Position numbers and translations under genes: made by a program. Of a stretch of DNA of 64,000 nt, positions 46,223 to 57,235 are shown in pieces. Origin of the DNA: Ampullaceana balthica (Eukaryota > Mollusca > Gastropoda > Lymnaeidae); contig CALYLW010000572.1 in the NCBI GenBank assembly GCA_944989445.1, positions 186,001 to 250,000 of the forward strand, in the 5' to 3' direction. Position 1 is the first letter of the stretch. Every line of letters starts with the position of its first letter. The notes below the pieces were generated by a model that saw only the letters and a program-made list of their open reading frames with translations, was not told the origin of the DNA and ran no database searches.

Positions 46223-48316
46223 CTAGCAGACCCGTCGTGCGTTGCAACGATCAAAGTAAAAAGAAATAAATTTAAAGAAACCAATGAGTGGTATGTTTAA
46301 AAACAATTCTGAAGAAACCTTCGTGGAAGTGTGAAAAAAAAATCAAAGTTTCATAGCAAACGGATAAATAGATTAATAATTAAATAGCGTACAAAAGAAG
46401 AAACGATATTAAGGGCCCCGGCCCCAAAATGAGTGATATTATAGTTTTTTTAATTGCCATTGTACTCATTTCTTAAACGTTTAAGATTTTATTCACCATT
46501 CAGTAATTAACAATCTTGACAAATAATGACACATGTATCCATTATTATACAAATTGAAATGAACATGTGTTTTGAACTTTATATCTTGCCCAGAATGGGC
46601 CCTGTGGCCCTTAATATCGTTTTTTATCTATTGTACTCAAGCTATATTCCTCAATAACGTGTAAAATTGAATTGGGGAATACAATTATTACAGTTCAGTA
46701 AAAAGACTTTTTCGAAGGAATGGAAATTAATAGTTCAGTGCCCTATAGAATATAGGCTCTTCAGTTTTTATATTCTAAGTTTTGTCAAAGTCCAGTTATT
46801 TTCTCAATATCTAACTCTTAAACTACTTTTTATATACCTAAAATAGGGGGAAAATAACATTAAGGGGCCCCTGGCCCATACAGTGCAAGAGGTAAATTTA
46901 AAAAACCTGTTCATTTTAGTTCATTTTTATTGTGGCTATATTTCTCAAGCTCTTTAAAAAGTAAATAGGAAAAATATCTTAAACATATACGAAAAAAGAT
47001 ATTTGGGGCCCCGGCCCCGAAGATATTGGCATTAGAAGTTCAGTGTCTATAGTATTTTAATATAGCCTACCAAGTTTTTCATTGCAACGTTTGGTGAAGA
47101 TCTATTCATTTACTAAGAAGCTAACGTAAAAACTAATTTTTATATAGCTCATATAAGATAAAAACGACATTAAGGGCCCCAGGGCCCATTCTGGGCAAGA
47201 TATAAAGTTCAAAACACCTGTTCATTTCAATTAGTATAATAATTGATACATGTGTCATAATTTGTCAAGATTGTTAATGACTGAATGGTGAATAAAATCT
47301 TAAACGTTTAAAAATGTGAATTTGTTGGGCCCCCAGCCCCAAAGGAATGAATATTAGCAGTTTAGTGCCCTATAGTATTTTAATATCGGCTATCAAGTTG
47401 TCATATACAAATTTTGGTTAAGATCCAATAATTTACACAGTAGCTAAAGCTTAAACTAATTTTTATATAGCTCGTATAAGCAAAACATGACAAAATGGGC
47501 CCCCGGCGCCCCATGAGTGTTAAATTTTGAAAAAAGTGATAGTTACCATCCCGGGAGCATACCCAACAGTCTTGAAACGTTTCATGACGATCGGGTGAAT
47601 GGTTTAGACAGCTATAAAGAACATATACGAAGAAAAGACATTGGGGGCCCCCAGCCCCGAAGGAATGGACATTTGAAGTTATGTGCCCTATAGTATTTTA
47701 ATATGGGCAACCAAGTTTTTGTATTCAAATTTTGGTTTAGATCCATTCATTTACTCAGTGGCTAACGCATAAACTGATTTTTATATATCTTATATAAGCA
47801 AAAAAAGACATTAAGGGCCCCGGGGCCCATTCAGTGCAAGATATAAAGTTCAAAACCCCTGTTCATTTCAATTTGTATAATAATGGATACATGTGTCATT
47901 ATTTGTCAAGATTGTTAATGACTGAATGGTGAATAAAATATTAAACGTTTAAGAAATGGGACTTTTTGGGCCCCCAGCCCCAAGGGATGACTATTAAGAG
48001 GTCAGTGCAGTATAGTATTTTAATATTGGCTATCAAGTTGTCATATACAAATTTTGATTAAGATCCAACAATTTACACAGTAGCTAGCGCTTAAACTAAT
48101 TTTTATAAAGCTCATATAAGCAAAAAATGACATTATGGGCCCCCGGTGCCCCATGAGTGTTAAATTTAGAAAAAAAAGTTGCCAGTTACCATTCCAGGTA
48201 GGTACTTAACAGTCTCCGAAAATTTCATGACGATGGGATGATTGGTTTAGTCAGCTATAAAGGACATGCACACACACACACACACACAGACATACTTTGA
48301 TTTTTATATATATAGA
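46223..48316 (-). mobile_element. Helitron B, intact ends, inside Helitron A3
   Basis: On the minus strand it starts TCTATATATATAAAAATC and ends CGTTGCAACGCACGACGGG, TCTGCTAG. Host bases are A before and T after. Uninterrupted copies of the site, ATAATGTATAGTGTATA, are in A1 (about 25690) and, inverted, in A2 (about 41772), so the insertion added no target duplication, exactly as Helitrons do. The interior holds tandem copies of a roughly 640-bp segment (AAGGGCCCC at 47171 and 47812) and many GGGGCCCC-type motifs. No Rep/helicase is found; it is non-autonomous at 2094 bp. Confidence 0.95.
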
Positions 48317-48640
48317 TAGTGTATATATAAAGCTTATGTAAACTTTTTTAAAAGGGTAAGTTTATTTGACATAGGCCATCGCTTTCCACATAAAATAAAC
48401 TCGCTTTGATTTTTAATTAAATCTGAAGTTATGAATTATATTTTTTAAAATCGCAATTTCATTCACACATGTAAAATATTAATCCAATGCATCGTGGAAA
48501 AATTGAAATAAAGTAATTTAAACGCATATCTTATACATAAAGCTCAGTTGATGTTTGTATGTTTGTTTGTTTGTATCCATTAAAAAGGCCACTGCTTTAT
48601 TGACATTTTTCCAAAAGATCTCTACCATTGTCGTCACTAA

Positions 48641-49374
48641 TGATGATCCTACATGTGGAAGAAAATCAGAAGCCCCGAGCCTAATGCTCTTCATGGGTCT
48701 TCCTGGAAGACCCTCCCAGCTATCTGGCCCCCTCCCCCAGAAAAGGACGTGACAGCTGGGAACACCCCCCCCCCGGAGCGGTCGCTTCTGAAGCGGCCAC
48801 CTGGGCATCCAGGACAGAAAGTCGAAGATGCCTCCCACTAAGTTAGCCTCACAAGGAGGGGTGGAATTGCCTTACTATGACCCGCTACCACTTTGGCGCC
48901 ACCCCGGCAAAGCATACGAGTCTCAATGGTTAGGACCGCCGCTATGCGGGGGATCATCAATGACCTACCTAGGGTGCAACCCCCACTGGAAGGTTTCCTC
49001 AGAGCTGGCGTCCGCTGCGTTCTTCGCGGTTCCTTTTGCTAATCCGTACTGGCGCTCCTGGCCCTAAACCGGCACCGCTCGATGGCGTTGCTAGTAAATT
49101 GAGGGGGACGAAACGGTCGCTTCGGATTTACCCGACCCTCAACGGGTACTTTGGTTTTCATCATCGACAATGCATTTAAGATGCTTTGTCTAAGATCCGT
49201 ACAGCGACTGTAATCATATGTGACTAGCACCTAACACCTAACATATCGGTCTTTGGCATTGCCTGCCGGGAGTTGTTGGTTTCAGGTCGCCGAGTCACGG
49301 TCAGGTCCGTGCCCCACGACCCTACTCATCCGCCGAGCCCCGTAGAGGCCACCCCCTTTCGACGGATTGTTCTT
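48641..49374. mobile_element. GC-rich unclassified insertion in Helitron A3
   Basis: This 734-bp GC-richer block has no counterpart in A1 or A2, where the site runs on without a break (GTCGTCACTAAAAAAGC type). ACTAA flanks it on both sides (48636-48640 and 49375-49379), consistent with a 5-base target duplication. The block starts TGATGATCC and ends GATTGTTCTT, so it lacks the usual TG...CA pair of a solo LTR, and the ends are only weakly inverted. Open frames up to 106 codons show no known domain. It may be a solo LTR or a non-autonomous element of unknown type. Confidence 0.6.
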
Positions 49375-50151
49375 ACTAAAAAAGCTCATATATATTTAAG
49401 ACACCGCATCGTAACACAATTGTAATTAATACAATATTTGCATCAGCGTCTATAAGATAAAGATAATATGGCACTACCCCCCTCAAAGGCAAAATCTATT
49501 TATCCTATAGCGCCAATAAATTAAATTATAAATGTTAAATATGAAATGTACTTTCTAAAATACTTGAAAGAAACTAAAGCAGTCGTATTAAAAAGAATTC
49601 AAGAAAATGTGCGCACCGTATTTAGACAATAATAATAAATGGTTATAGAAATATTCTGGCTTAATAAAAAGTCTGCTCATAACAACTGGACCAAAAATAA
49701 CTATACTTTTGTAATCTATTTATAGTTGTTATAACATGGAAATAACATTTGAATTGTTATAATTTGTGTCTACATTTACGATTAAAATTTACTGCTTTAT
49801 GCAATTGGTATAATATCATAAAGGAATTAAATTCTTTTTTGAGTCACTTTCATGGCCCAACAACAGATTTTTTTTCGAAAAAAATAAAGCAATAATATTC
49901 CACATTTTAAAAAAAAATCAAATGTCTGTTAAAAAACGAATGTGAAACAATGACAATAATTCATTTTAAAAATTGCCTATGTTAATCCAACTGCAAAGGA
50001 ATGAACATAATAAATTCAATTCGCAAAACAAAATAATTAAGCGTTTTCAGGATCACTTTATTTAGTTAATTCTACTATGTTAATAGGTCCAGTAGCCTAA
50101 GTTTAAATTATATAAGTGTATAGCTTATGTAAAAGACAAACAAAATATAAA

Positions 50152-50842
50152 TCATCATTATATTTACGCTCAATTATGTGGCCTAACGCTAAGGGACATC
50201 ACTCAGCTTTTTTAAAATTGTGTGTTGTAAGCAGTGCTGATTGACTCAAATAGTTATTTTTTGGTGCAGTAATTTTGTGCGCTGCTTTCTAAAATTAGTT
50301 AAAAAATCGTGTGGTGATTAGCACTGTAAAAATTATTATATAAATACTTTGTTTAATTTTCAGTAATATTTCGCATTTATCATACAAGGATAAGTTACTT
50401 GGGCTTTTGACACCAAAAAAAGTGGGCGCCGTAGGCGCCCTACAATCTCTATTTTAAATTACTTTGTGTACATTTAAGGTAGTTTAATATTACGTATCTA
50501 TCATACAAGGACAAGTTTGTTGGGCTTTTGAAAAAAGTGGGCACCGTAGGCGAACTAAATAAAAGTGGGCGCCGCAGCACAACCTATATTATATACATAT
50601 TTTGTGTACATTTCAGGAATATTTCATATTTATCATACAAGGATAAGTTACTTGGGCTTTTGACATAAAAAATTTTTTTAATTGAATATTATAAAACACT
50701 TTGTGTACATTTAAGAAAGTTTAATATTACGTATTTATCATACAAGGACAAGTTAGTTGGGCTTTTGAAAAAGGTGGGCGTCGTATGCACCCTTAAAAAA
50801 GGGGGGGCGCCGCAGGCGCCACTTAGCCGCAGCACAAACTAG
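50152..50842 (+). mobile_element. Helitron C, intact ends, inside Helitron A3
   Basis: It starts TCATCATTATATTTACGC after a host A and ends GGCGCCGCAGGCGCC (stem), then ACTTAGCCGCAGCACAAACT and AG before a host T. A2 has the empty site (inverted ATAAATGTTATATTAATAG), so insertion was precise and without duplication. The interior is built of repeated blocks containing TATCATACAAGGA, AAGTTAGTTGGGCTTTTGA and GGGCGCCGTAGGCG. It is 691 bp and non-coding. A related fragment is at 19089. Confidence 0.92.
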
Positions 50843-51640
50843 TGTTATATTAATAGGACACAGCTAAATTTAAGATGCGTACACGAAAATGTGCGCACAG
50901 TAATCAGGCGATAAAAGATTTTAGAACGCGCACCGCTAAAAATGAAGCCTTGAAAAAAATACTGACACAATTATTACAGAAATAGGTTTTTATTAAATGT
51001 CGAGTTATGGAACAGAAAATAATTAAAACAAATTCGCAATTAAATTTAAACGTCAAACAATTAAACCTAATGCGTCGTGTGACAGTTGTAATTAAATGTG
51101 TTTACGTGTCTATAAGATATAGAAAGTACCAGTAAAGAAAATGACAATTCTTTGTACTGCACAGCTCAAATTAAGAAGCGTACACGAAAATGTGCGCAAC
51201 GTAATTAGACAATATTATAATTTTTGAATGCGAACCGCTGAAAATAAAGTATTGGGGAAAACAACTTCACCAAAAATAACTCGCTTTGAACGGAATTTGA
51301 ACGTCCGCGTAAAGTTTTTGAATAAAGAAATGAGGTTACATTTTTCATTCTTTGTCTCTGCATTTTCTGATTATTTAATTTACGGTATTCGGGAAAAAGG
51401 AACAATTACAAAAACTATCTTAAAACCATCTTCAGGGTAAAAGGAACCGTCCTGCCAAATTTGGTCCCCGTCCGTCATTTGGTTTTTCCGTGGCTGTGTA
51501 ACAGAAAGTCGAAAAGTGAAACATACAAACATACAAAGATACAAAAACCAACAGAGCTTTATATATTAGATTAAGTATAGCACAAACTAAACTAATGATT
51601 CATCGGAAGTCCATTGTGACAAATAGAAAGTAAATCCATC

Positions 51641-51781
51641 TATGTGTGTGTGTCTGTGTGTCTGTGTGTCTGTGTGTCTGTGTGTCTGTGTGTCTGTGTG
51701 TCTGTGTGTCTGTGTGTCTGTGTGTCTGTGTGTCTGTGTGTCTGTGTGTCTGTGTGTCTGTGTGTCTGTGTGTCTGTGTGT
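51641..51781 (+). repeat. 8-bp microsatellite (TGTGTGTC)n
   Basis: About 17 copies of TGTGTGTC, very regular. Open frames of SVCLCVCV or HTDTQTHR residues follow from the repeat. Confidence 0.97.
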
Positions 51782-52671
51782 ACAATGTAATATCACCAGT
51801 CTATCATGTCGTCAAGAGACTTTTGTCCTTGGCTTCGCTCAACTACGTCCGAGCTGACCGTGACTTTGTTAATATGACCCATGCAATGCCTGGTTGTGGT
51901 CACTTATCTACCTATGTGACTATACGGTTGACATCAAAAACCTTTGTTAACCAACACATAATCATCTAGACGCAAGTTTCATTGTTGGATTTTAGTGGAG
52001 CTATGCCTCATCATATTATCACGTGACCTTGCTCAGACGCGGTTCGCTTTGTCAGAATGGTTATCTCTTAACTCCCGACTTTCGTATTACACCCGCTCCC
52101 CTTGGATCGTGCGGTTCATATCTTAACAATAATTAATTTTTACAACTCGCCTTGACCTTCCCCAAGTCTTAAACGTAGGGAGCATCATGTGTGGGCCAAA
52201 TCTGAGATGGGTGCCAGGCAATTTTCATAACGTCCCTGCACTTCCGGTCTCTTGTTTATCGCAAAGTACGTTGCCATTTTGTTGCCGTTTTCTTGCAGAA
52301 ATGATGATTTTGTTGATGCTCCGGTAATTTTGAGTTCATCGAATTTTACCTCCGGCAGAAATGTTAAGAAATGTATGATATGGAGAGAGTGTTATCATGG
52401 TTTCAATATGGCATTATGCAATGATGTTTGAGAGATGCAGAATTCAGAAGGATAAACAAATTAAATGATGATAATAGCGAAAGCGTTGAATGGATGCGAG
52501 AAATTGTTTAAGGGACAAATTACATGTATATTCTTAAGGGATTTAAAAAAATAATTCGAAATCTATTTCGTATATTTGGCAATTGTGTGTGAAATTGAGT
52601 TATGATGTCTTTAAAATTGTAAACATCCTGCAATGTTTTTTTTTAATAAACAACTTTTTAAAATGCTGGTA
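51782..52671. other. Unique sequence
   Basis: No gene or transposon is recognised. The 51980-52330 part is GC-richer, the rest AT-rich. Confidence 0.5.
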
Positions 52672-53340
52672 TCTTATATTATCTATTACAGTCGCTCATT
52701 CTATAAAGAAGATAATTGCGTCCATGTTTTTTTGTATAATCTTACATTTTTAATAGAGTTTTAAATATTAATAGCGTGTTGGTTATTCTGTTTTGATCAG
52801 GCAACCCATTCCACGTCCGAATTCCATAAATGAAGAACGAGAATTTGTATGTGTTTCATATTACATAAACGGAATAAGAAACGTGTTTTTATCAATATGT
52901 CTATCTGAGGGTTGTATTAGATTATCTGAGGGTTGTATTAGATTATCTTTGTGTTGTATTAGATTATCTGAGGGTTGTATTAGATTATCTTTGTGTTGTA
53001 TTAGATTATCTGAGGGTTGTATTAGATTATCTGAGGGTTGTATTAGATTATCTTTGTGTTGTATTAGATTATCTGAGGGTTGTATTAGATTATCTTTGTG
53101 TTGTATTAGATTATCTGAGGGTTGTATTAGATTATCTTTGTGTTGTATTAGATTATCTGAGGGTTGTATTAGATTATCTTTGTGTTGTATTAGATTATCT
53201 GAGGGTTGTATTAGATTATCTTTGTGTTGTATTAGATTATCTGAGGGTTGTATTAGATTATCTTTGTGTTGTATTTATAAGTTCAAATTGATTACCTAAT
53301 GTATAATTACTACTTTGCTCTTTGCTCTTCTATCCTCTAG
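52672..53340 (-). pseudogene. LINE RT 3' end, copy 2, with an internal array
   Basis: The minus strand begins with ACTAGAGGATAGAAGAGCAA, the same LEDRR block as copy 1, runs into a 21/42-bp array (52908-53275), then reaches the final FMEFGRGMGC-like block (GGAATTCGGACGTGGAATGG) and the 3' UTR. It ends GGACGCAATTATCTTC, TTTATAGAATGAGCG, ACTGTAATAGATAA, which is the SINE tail. In copy 1 the residues at the array position are KDNLIQHKTNGW; here NLIQHKD and NLIQPSD alternate. So the array grew from this coding segment. Confidence 0.8.
52908..53275 (+). repeat. 21/42-bp tandem array inside LINE copy 2
   Basis: Two 21-bp variants, TTAGATTATCTGAGGGTTGT-A and TTAGATTATCTTTGTGTTGT-A, alternate as a 42-bp unit, with GAGGG doubled at two places near the start. 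About 17-18 monomers. The frame is kept because 21 is a multiple of three. Confidence 0.95.
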
Positions 53341-54129
53341 TATATATATCAAGTAGTTACATCTTTCCGAGTCGACGCGCTTTCTGGATACGGTCTCAGT
53401 AGATAATAAAGTTTTTTTTAAAGATAATTATATATAAGAATGTTTCTGAAGGACGCCCGTTATTGCTATCCCGGCAGTACCCGCGACTGTTAACTGCCCG
53501 GCTGTAACGGATACTGACCTTTATTTGACGGGTCCCTGGCCGGGTGCGATGGCGGCACTTCACGTCTGCCTATCCTGCCAGTGGTCAGAAGTGACACGGG
53601 GAATGCCAGTAAATGACGGGCCATATTGGAGCTCCGGTCAGACGCGGCTCAACTTTGACCCCGTGAATTCATGACAGCGTTTCACCCGCAGGGCTTTTCA
53701 ATACCGGAAGTTGTTGTTGGTGAGTGTTGGATAAGTGATGAAAAATTGTTGGAGAGATGGGGCTCGTGAGTTGAGTCGTGGGCGTATACTCTGAACATTA
53801 GCTGGTAAAACACTTGTATAAATATGGTCGGGACGGTGTGACAGATGGTACATTAATAGGTGTTGAAGATGGTACATTAGTAGGTGTGGAAGATGGTATG
53901 TAGGAAGGGTTGTTCTCTGGTATGTAGAATGTGTTTCACCATCATATAACTGGGAGAATTACTAACATTGTCCCCTGTCATTGACACTGTCATTGCCCAA
54001 TGGCATTGTCCTCTGTCATTGTCCCCTGTGACCTGAGTTTCTCGATTATTAGTTGCTTTGTTGTCGCTAGCTGCATGTGATCTTTGTTTATTGAGAGTTG
54101 ACGAGCTGCCAGGAAACAATGTTTGCTAC
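53341..54129. other. Unique sequence with a GC-richer island
   Basis: The 53440-53720 part is CpG-containing, non-repetitive and sharply GC-richer than its neighbours, with CAACTTTGACCCC and ACCGGAAGT (ETS-like) motifs. No exon is visible. It could be a conserved regulatory element; only comparison with related genomes would tell. Confidence 0.35.
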
Positions 54130-54352
54130 GTCATTCATCATACGTCATTCGTCAGACGTCATTCATCATACGTCATTAATCATACGTCATTCATCATACT
54201 GCATTCATCATGTCATTCATCATACGTCATTCATCATACGTCATTCATCATACGTCATTCATCATACGTCATTCATCATACGTCATTCATCATACCTCAT
54301 TCGTCATACGTCTTTCATCATACGTCATTCATCATACGTCATTCATCATACG
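54130..54352 (+). repeat. 14-bp tandem repeat, about 16 copies
   Basis: The unit is GTCATTCATCATAC. Variants are TCGTCAGAC, TTAATC, ACTGC, ACCTC and one shortened unit. Each unit contains ACGTCA, half of a CRE/ATF site. Open frames of HSSYVIHHTSFIIR residues are not genes. Confidence 0.95.
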
Positions 54353-54539
54353 GTTTTTTATAGACCTATATCTACAATCAGGTAAAAAGCATTTATCGTC
54401 CACTTTTGCCAATTTGTCCTTAATGGATTCCAATCCGGTGCTGAGCTCTCCTTTAAAAAAACACAAGGAAAGTCGTAATCATGTGAACTTTGATGATTGG
54501 AATAGGTGGAGGCTTTAGGGACTTTTTTGTGGAGGATGT
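54353..54539. other. Short unique spacer
   Basis: Nothing is recognised between two arrays. Confidence 0.5.
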
Positions 54540-57235
54540 AGGGACGTCTAGATACAGACTGTATGGACTTCTAGGTTGATACTGTAGGGATTTTTTAGGT
54601 GCATACTGTAGGACTTCTAGGTGGATACTGTAGGACTTCTAGGTTGATACTGTAGGGATTTTTAGGTGGATACTGTAGGACTTCTAGGTGGATACTGTAG
54701 GGATTTTAGGTGGATACTGTATGGACTTCTAGGTGGATACTGTATGGACTTCTAGGTGGATACTGTATGGACTTCTAGGTGGATACTGTATGGACTTCTA
54801 GGTGGATACTGTATGGACGTCTAGGTGGATACTGTAGGGACTTCTAGGTGGATACTGTATGGACTTCTAGGTGGATACTGTATGGACTTCTAGGTGGATA
54901 CTGTAGGACTTCTAGGTGGATACTGTATGGACTTCTAGATGGATACTGTATGGACTTCTAGGTGGATACTGTATGGACTTCTAGGTGGATACTGTATGGA
55001 CTTCTAGGTGGATACTGTATGGACGTCTAGGTGGATACTGTATGGACTTCTAGATGGATACTGTAGGACTTCTAGGTGGATACTGTATGGACTTCTAGGT
55101 GGATACTGTATGGACTTCTAGGTGGATACTGTATGGACGTCTAGGTGGATACTGTATGGACTTCTAGGTGGATACTGTAGGACTTCTAGGTGGATACTGT
55201 ATGGACGTCTAGGTGGATACTGTATGGACTTCTAGGTGGATACTGTATGGACGTCTAGGTGGATACTGTAGGACGTCTAGGTGGATACTGTAGGGACGTC
55301 TAGGTGGATACTGTATGGACGTCTAGGTGGATACTGTATGGACTTCTAGATGGATACTGTAGGGACGTCTAGGTGGATACTGTATGGACTTCTAGGTGGA
55401 TACTGTATGGACTTCTAGGTGGATACTGTATGGACTTCTAGATGGATACTGTATGGACGTCTAGGTGGATACTGTAGGGACTTCTAGGTGGATACTGTAT
55501 GGACTTCTAGGTGGATACTGTATGGACTTCTAGGTGGATACTGTATGGACGTCTAGGTGGATACTGTATGGACGTCTAGGTGGATACTGTATGGACTCTA
55601 GGTGGATACTGTAGGACGTCTAGGTGGATACTGTATGGACTTCTAGGTGGATACTGTATGGACGTCTAGGTGGATACTGTATGGACTTCTAGATGGATAC
55701 TGTAGGGACGTCTAGGTGGATACTGTATGGGACGTCTAGGTGGATACTGTATGGACGTCTAGGTGGATACTGTATGGACTTCTAGATGGATACTGTATGG
55801 GACTTCTAGGTGGATACTGTAGGGACGTCTAGGTGGATACTGTATGGACTGTCTAGGTGGATACTGTATGGACTTCTAGGTGGATACTGTATGGACTTCT
55901 AGGTGGATACTGTATGGACTTCTAGGTGGATACTGTAGGGACTTCTAGGTGGATACTGTAGGGACTTCTAGGTGGATACTGTAGGGACTTCTAGGTGGAT
56001 ACTGTATGGACTTCTAGGTGGATACTGTAGGACTTCTAGGTGGATACTGTATGGACGTCTAGGTGGATACTGTATGGACGTCTAGGTGGATACTGTATGG
56101 ACTTCTAGGTGGATACTGTAGGACGTCTAGGTGGATACTGTATGGACGTCTAGGTGGATACTGTATGGACTTCTAGGTGGATACTGTATGGACTTCTAGG
56201 TGGATACTGTATGGACTTCTAGGTGGATACTGTATGGACGTCTAGGTGGATACTGTATGGGACGTCTAGGTGGATACTGTATGGACTTCTAGGTGGATAC
56301 TGTATGGACTTCTAGGTGGATACTGTATGGACTTCTAGGTGGATACTGTATGGACTTCTAGGTGGATACTGTATGGACTTCTAGGTGGATACTGTATGGA
56401 CTTCTAGATGGATACTGTAGGACTTCTAGGTGGATACTGTATGGACTTCTAGGTGGATACTGTATGGACTTTTAGGTTGATACTGTATGGACGTCTAGGT
56501 GGATACTGTATGGACTTCTAGGTGGATACTGTAGGACTTCTAGGTGGATACTGTATGGACGTCTAGGTGGATACTGTATGGGACGTCTAGGTGGATACTG
56601 TATGGACTTCTAGGTGGATACTGTATGGACGTCTAGGTGGATACTGTATGGACTTCTAGTGGATACTGTAGGGACGTCTAGGTGGATACTGTATGGGACG
56701 TCTAGGTGGATACTGTATGGACGTCTAGGTGGATACTGTATGGACTTCTAGATGGATACTGTATGGACTTCTAGGTGGATACTGTATGGACTTCTAGGTG
56801 GATACTGTATGACTTCTAGGTGGATACTGTAGGACTTCTAGGTGGATACTGTAGGACGTCTAAGTGGATACTGTATGGACTTCTTCAAGGTGGATACTGT
56901 AGGACTTCTAGATGGATACTGTAGGACGTCTAGGTGGATACTGTATTGACTTCTAGGTGGATACTGTAGGACTTCTAGATGGATACTGTAGGACTTCTAG
57001 GTGGATACTGTAGGACGTCTAGGTGGATACTGTATGGACTTCTAGGTGGATACTGTATGGACTTCTAGGTGGATACTGTATGACTTCTAGGTGGATACTG
57101 TAGGACTTCTAGGTGGATACTGTAGGACGTCTAGGTGGATACTGTATGGACTTCTAGGTGGATACTGTAGGACTTCTAGATGGATACTGTAGGTCGTCTA
57201 GGTGGAGACTGTAGGACGTCTAGATGGAGATTGTG
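54540..57235 (+). repeat. 23-bp minisatellite, about 118 copies
   Basis: The unit is TAGGTGGATACTGTATGGAC plus TTC or GTC. Length varies between 21 and 24 bp through GTAGGAC, GTAGGGAC, GTATGGAC and GTATGGGAC forms. TTC and GTC forms intermingle through most of the array; the 54590-54720 edge is the most diverged. Stops (TAG) in the unit keep it closed in all frames. Confidence 0.96.

Larger units (their letters stand above)
45580..51570 (-). mobile_element. Helitron A, copy A3, carrying three nested insertions
   Basis: The minus strand starts TCTAATATATAAAGCTCTG at 51570 with a host A before it, as in A2. Alignment with A1 runs through most of its length. The 3' end with the CTAG hairpin is missing; similarity fades near 45580. 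Removing Helitron B (46223-48316), the GC-rich block (48641-49374) and Helitron C (50152-50842) leaves about 2.5 kb, the size of A2. There is no coding capacity. Confidence 0.88.
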
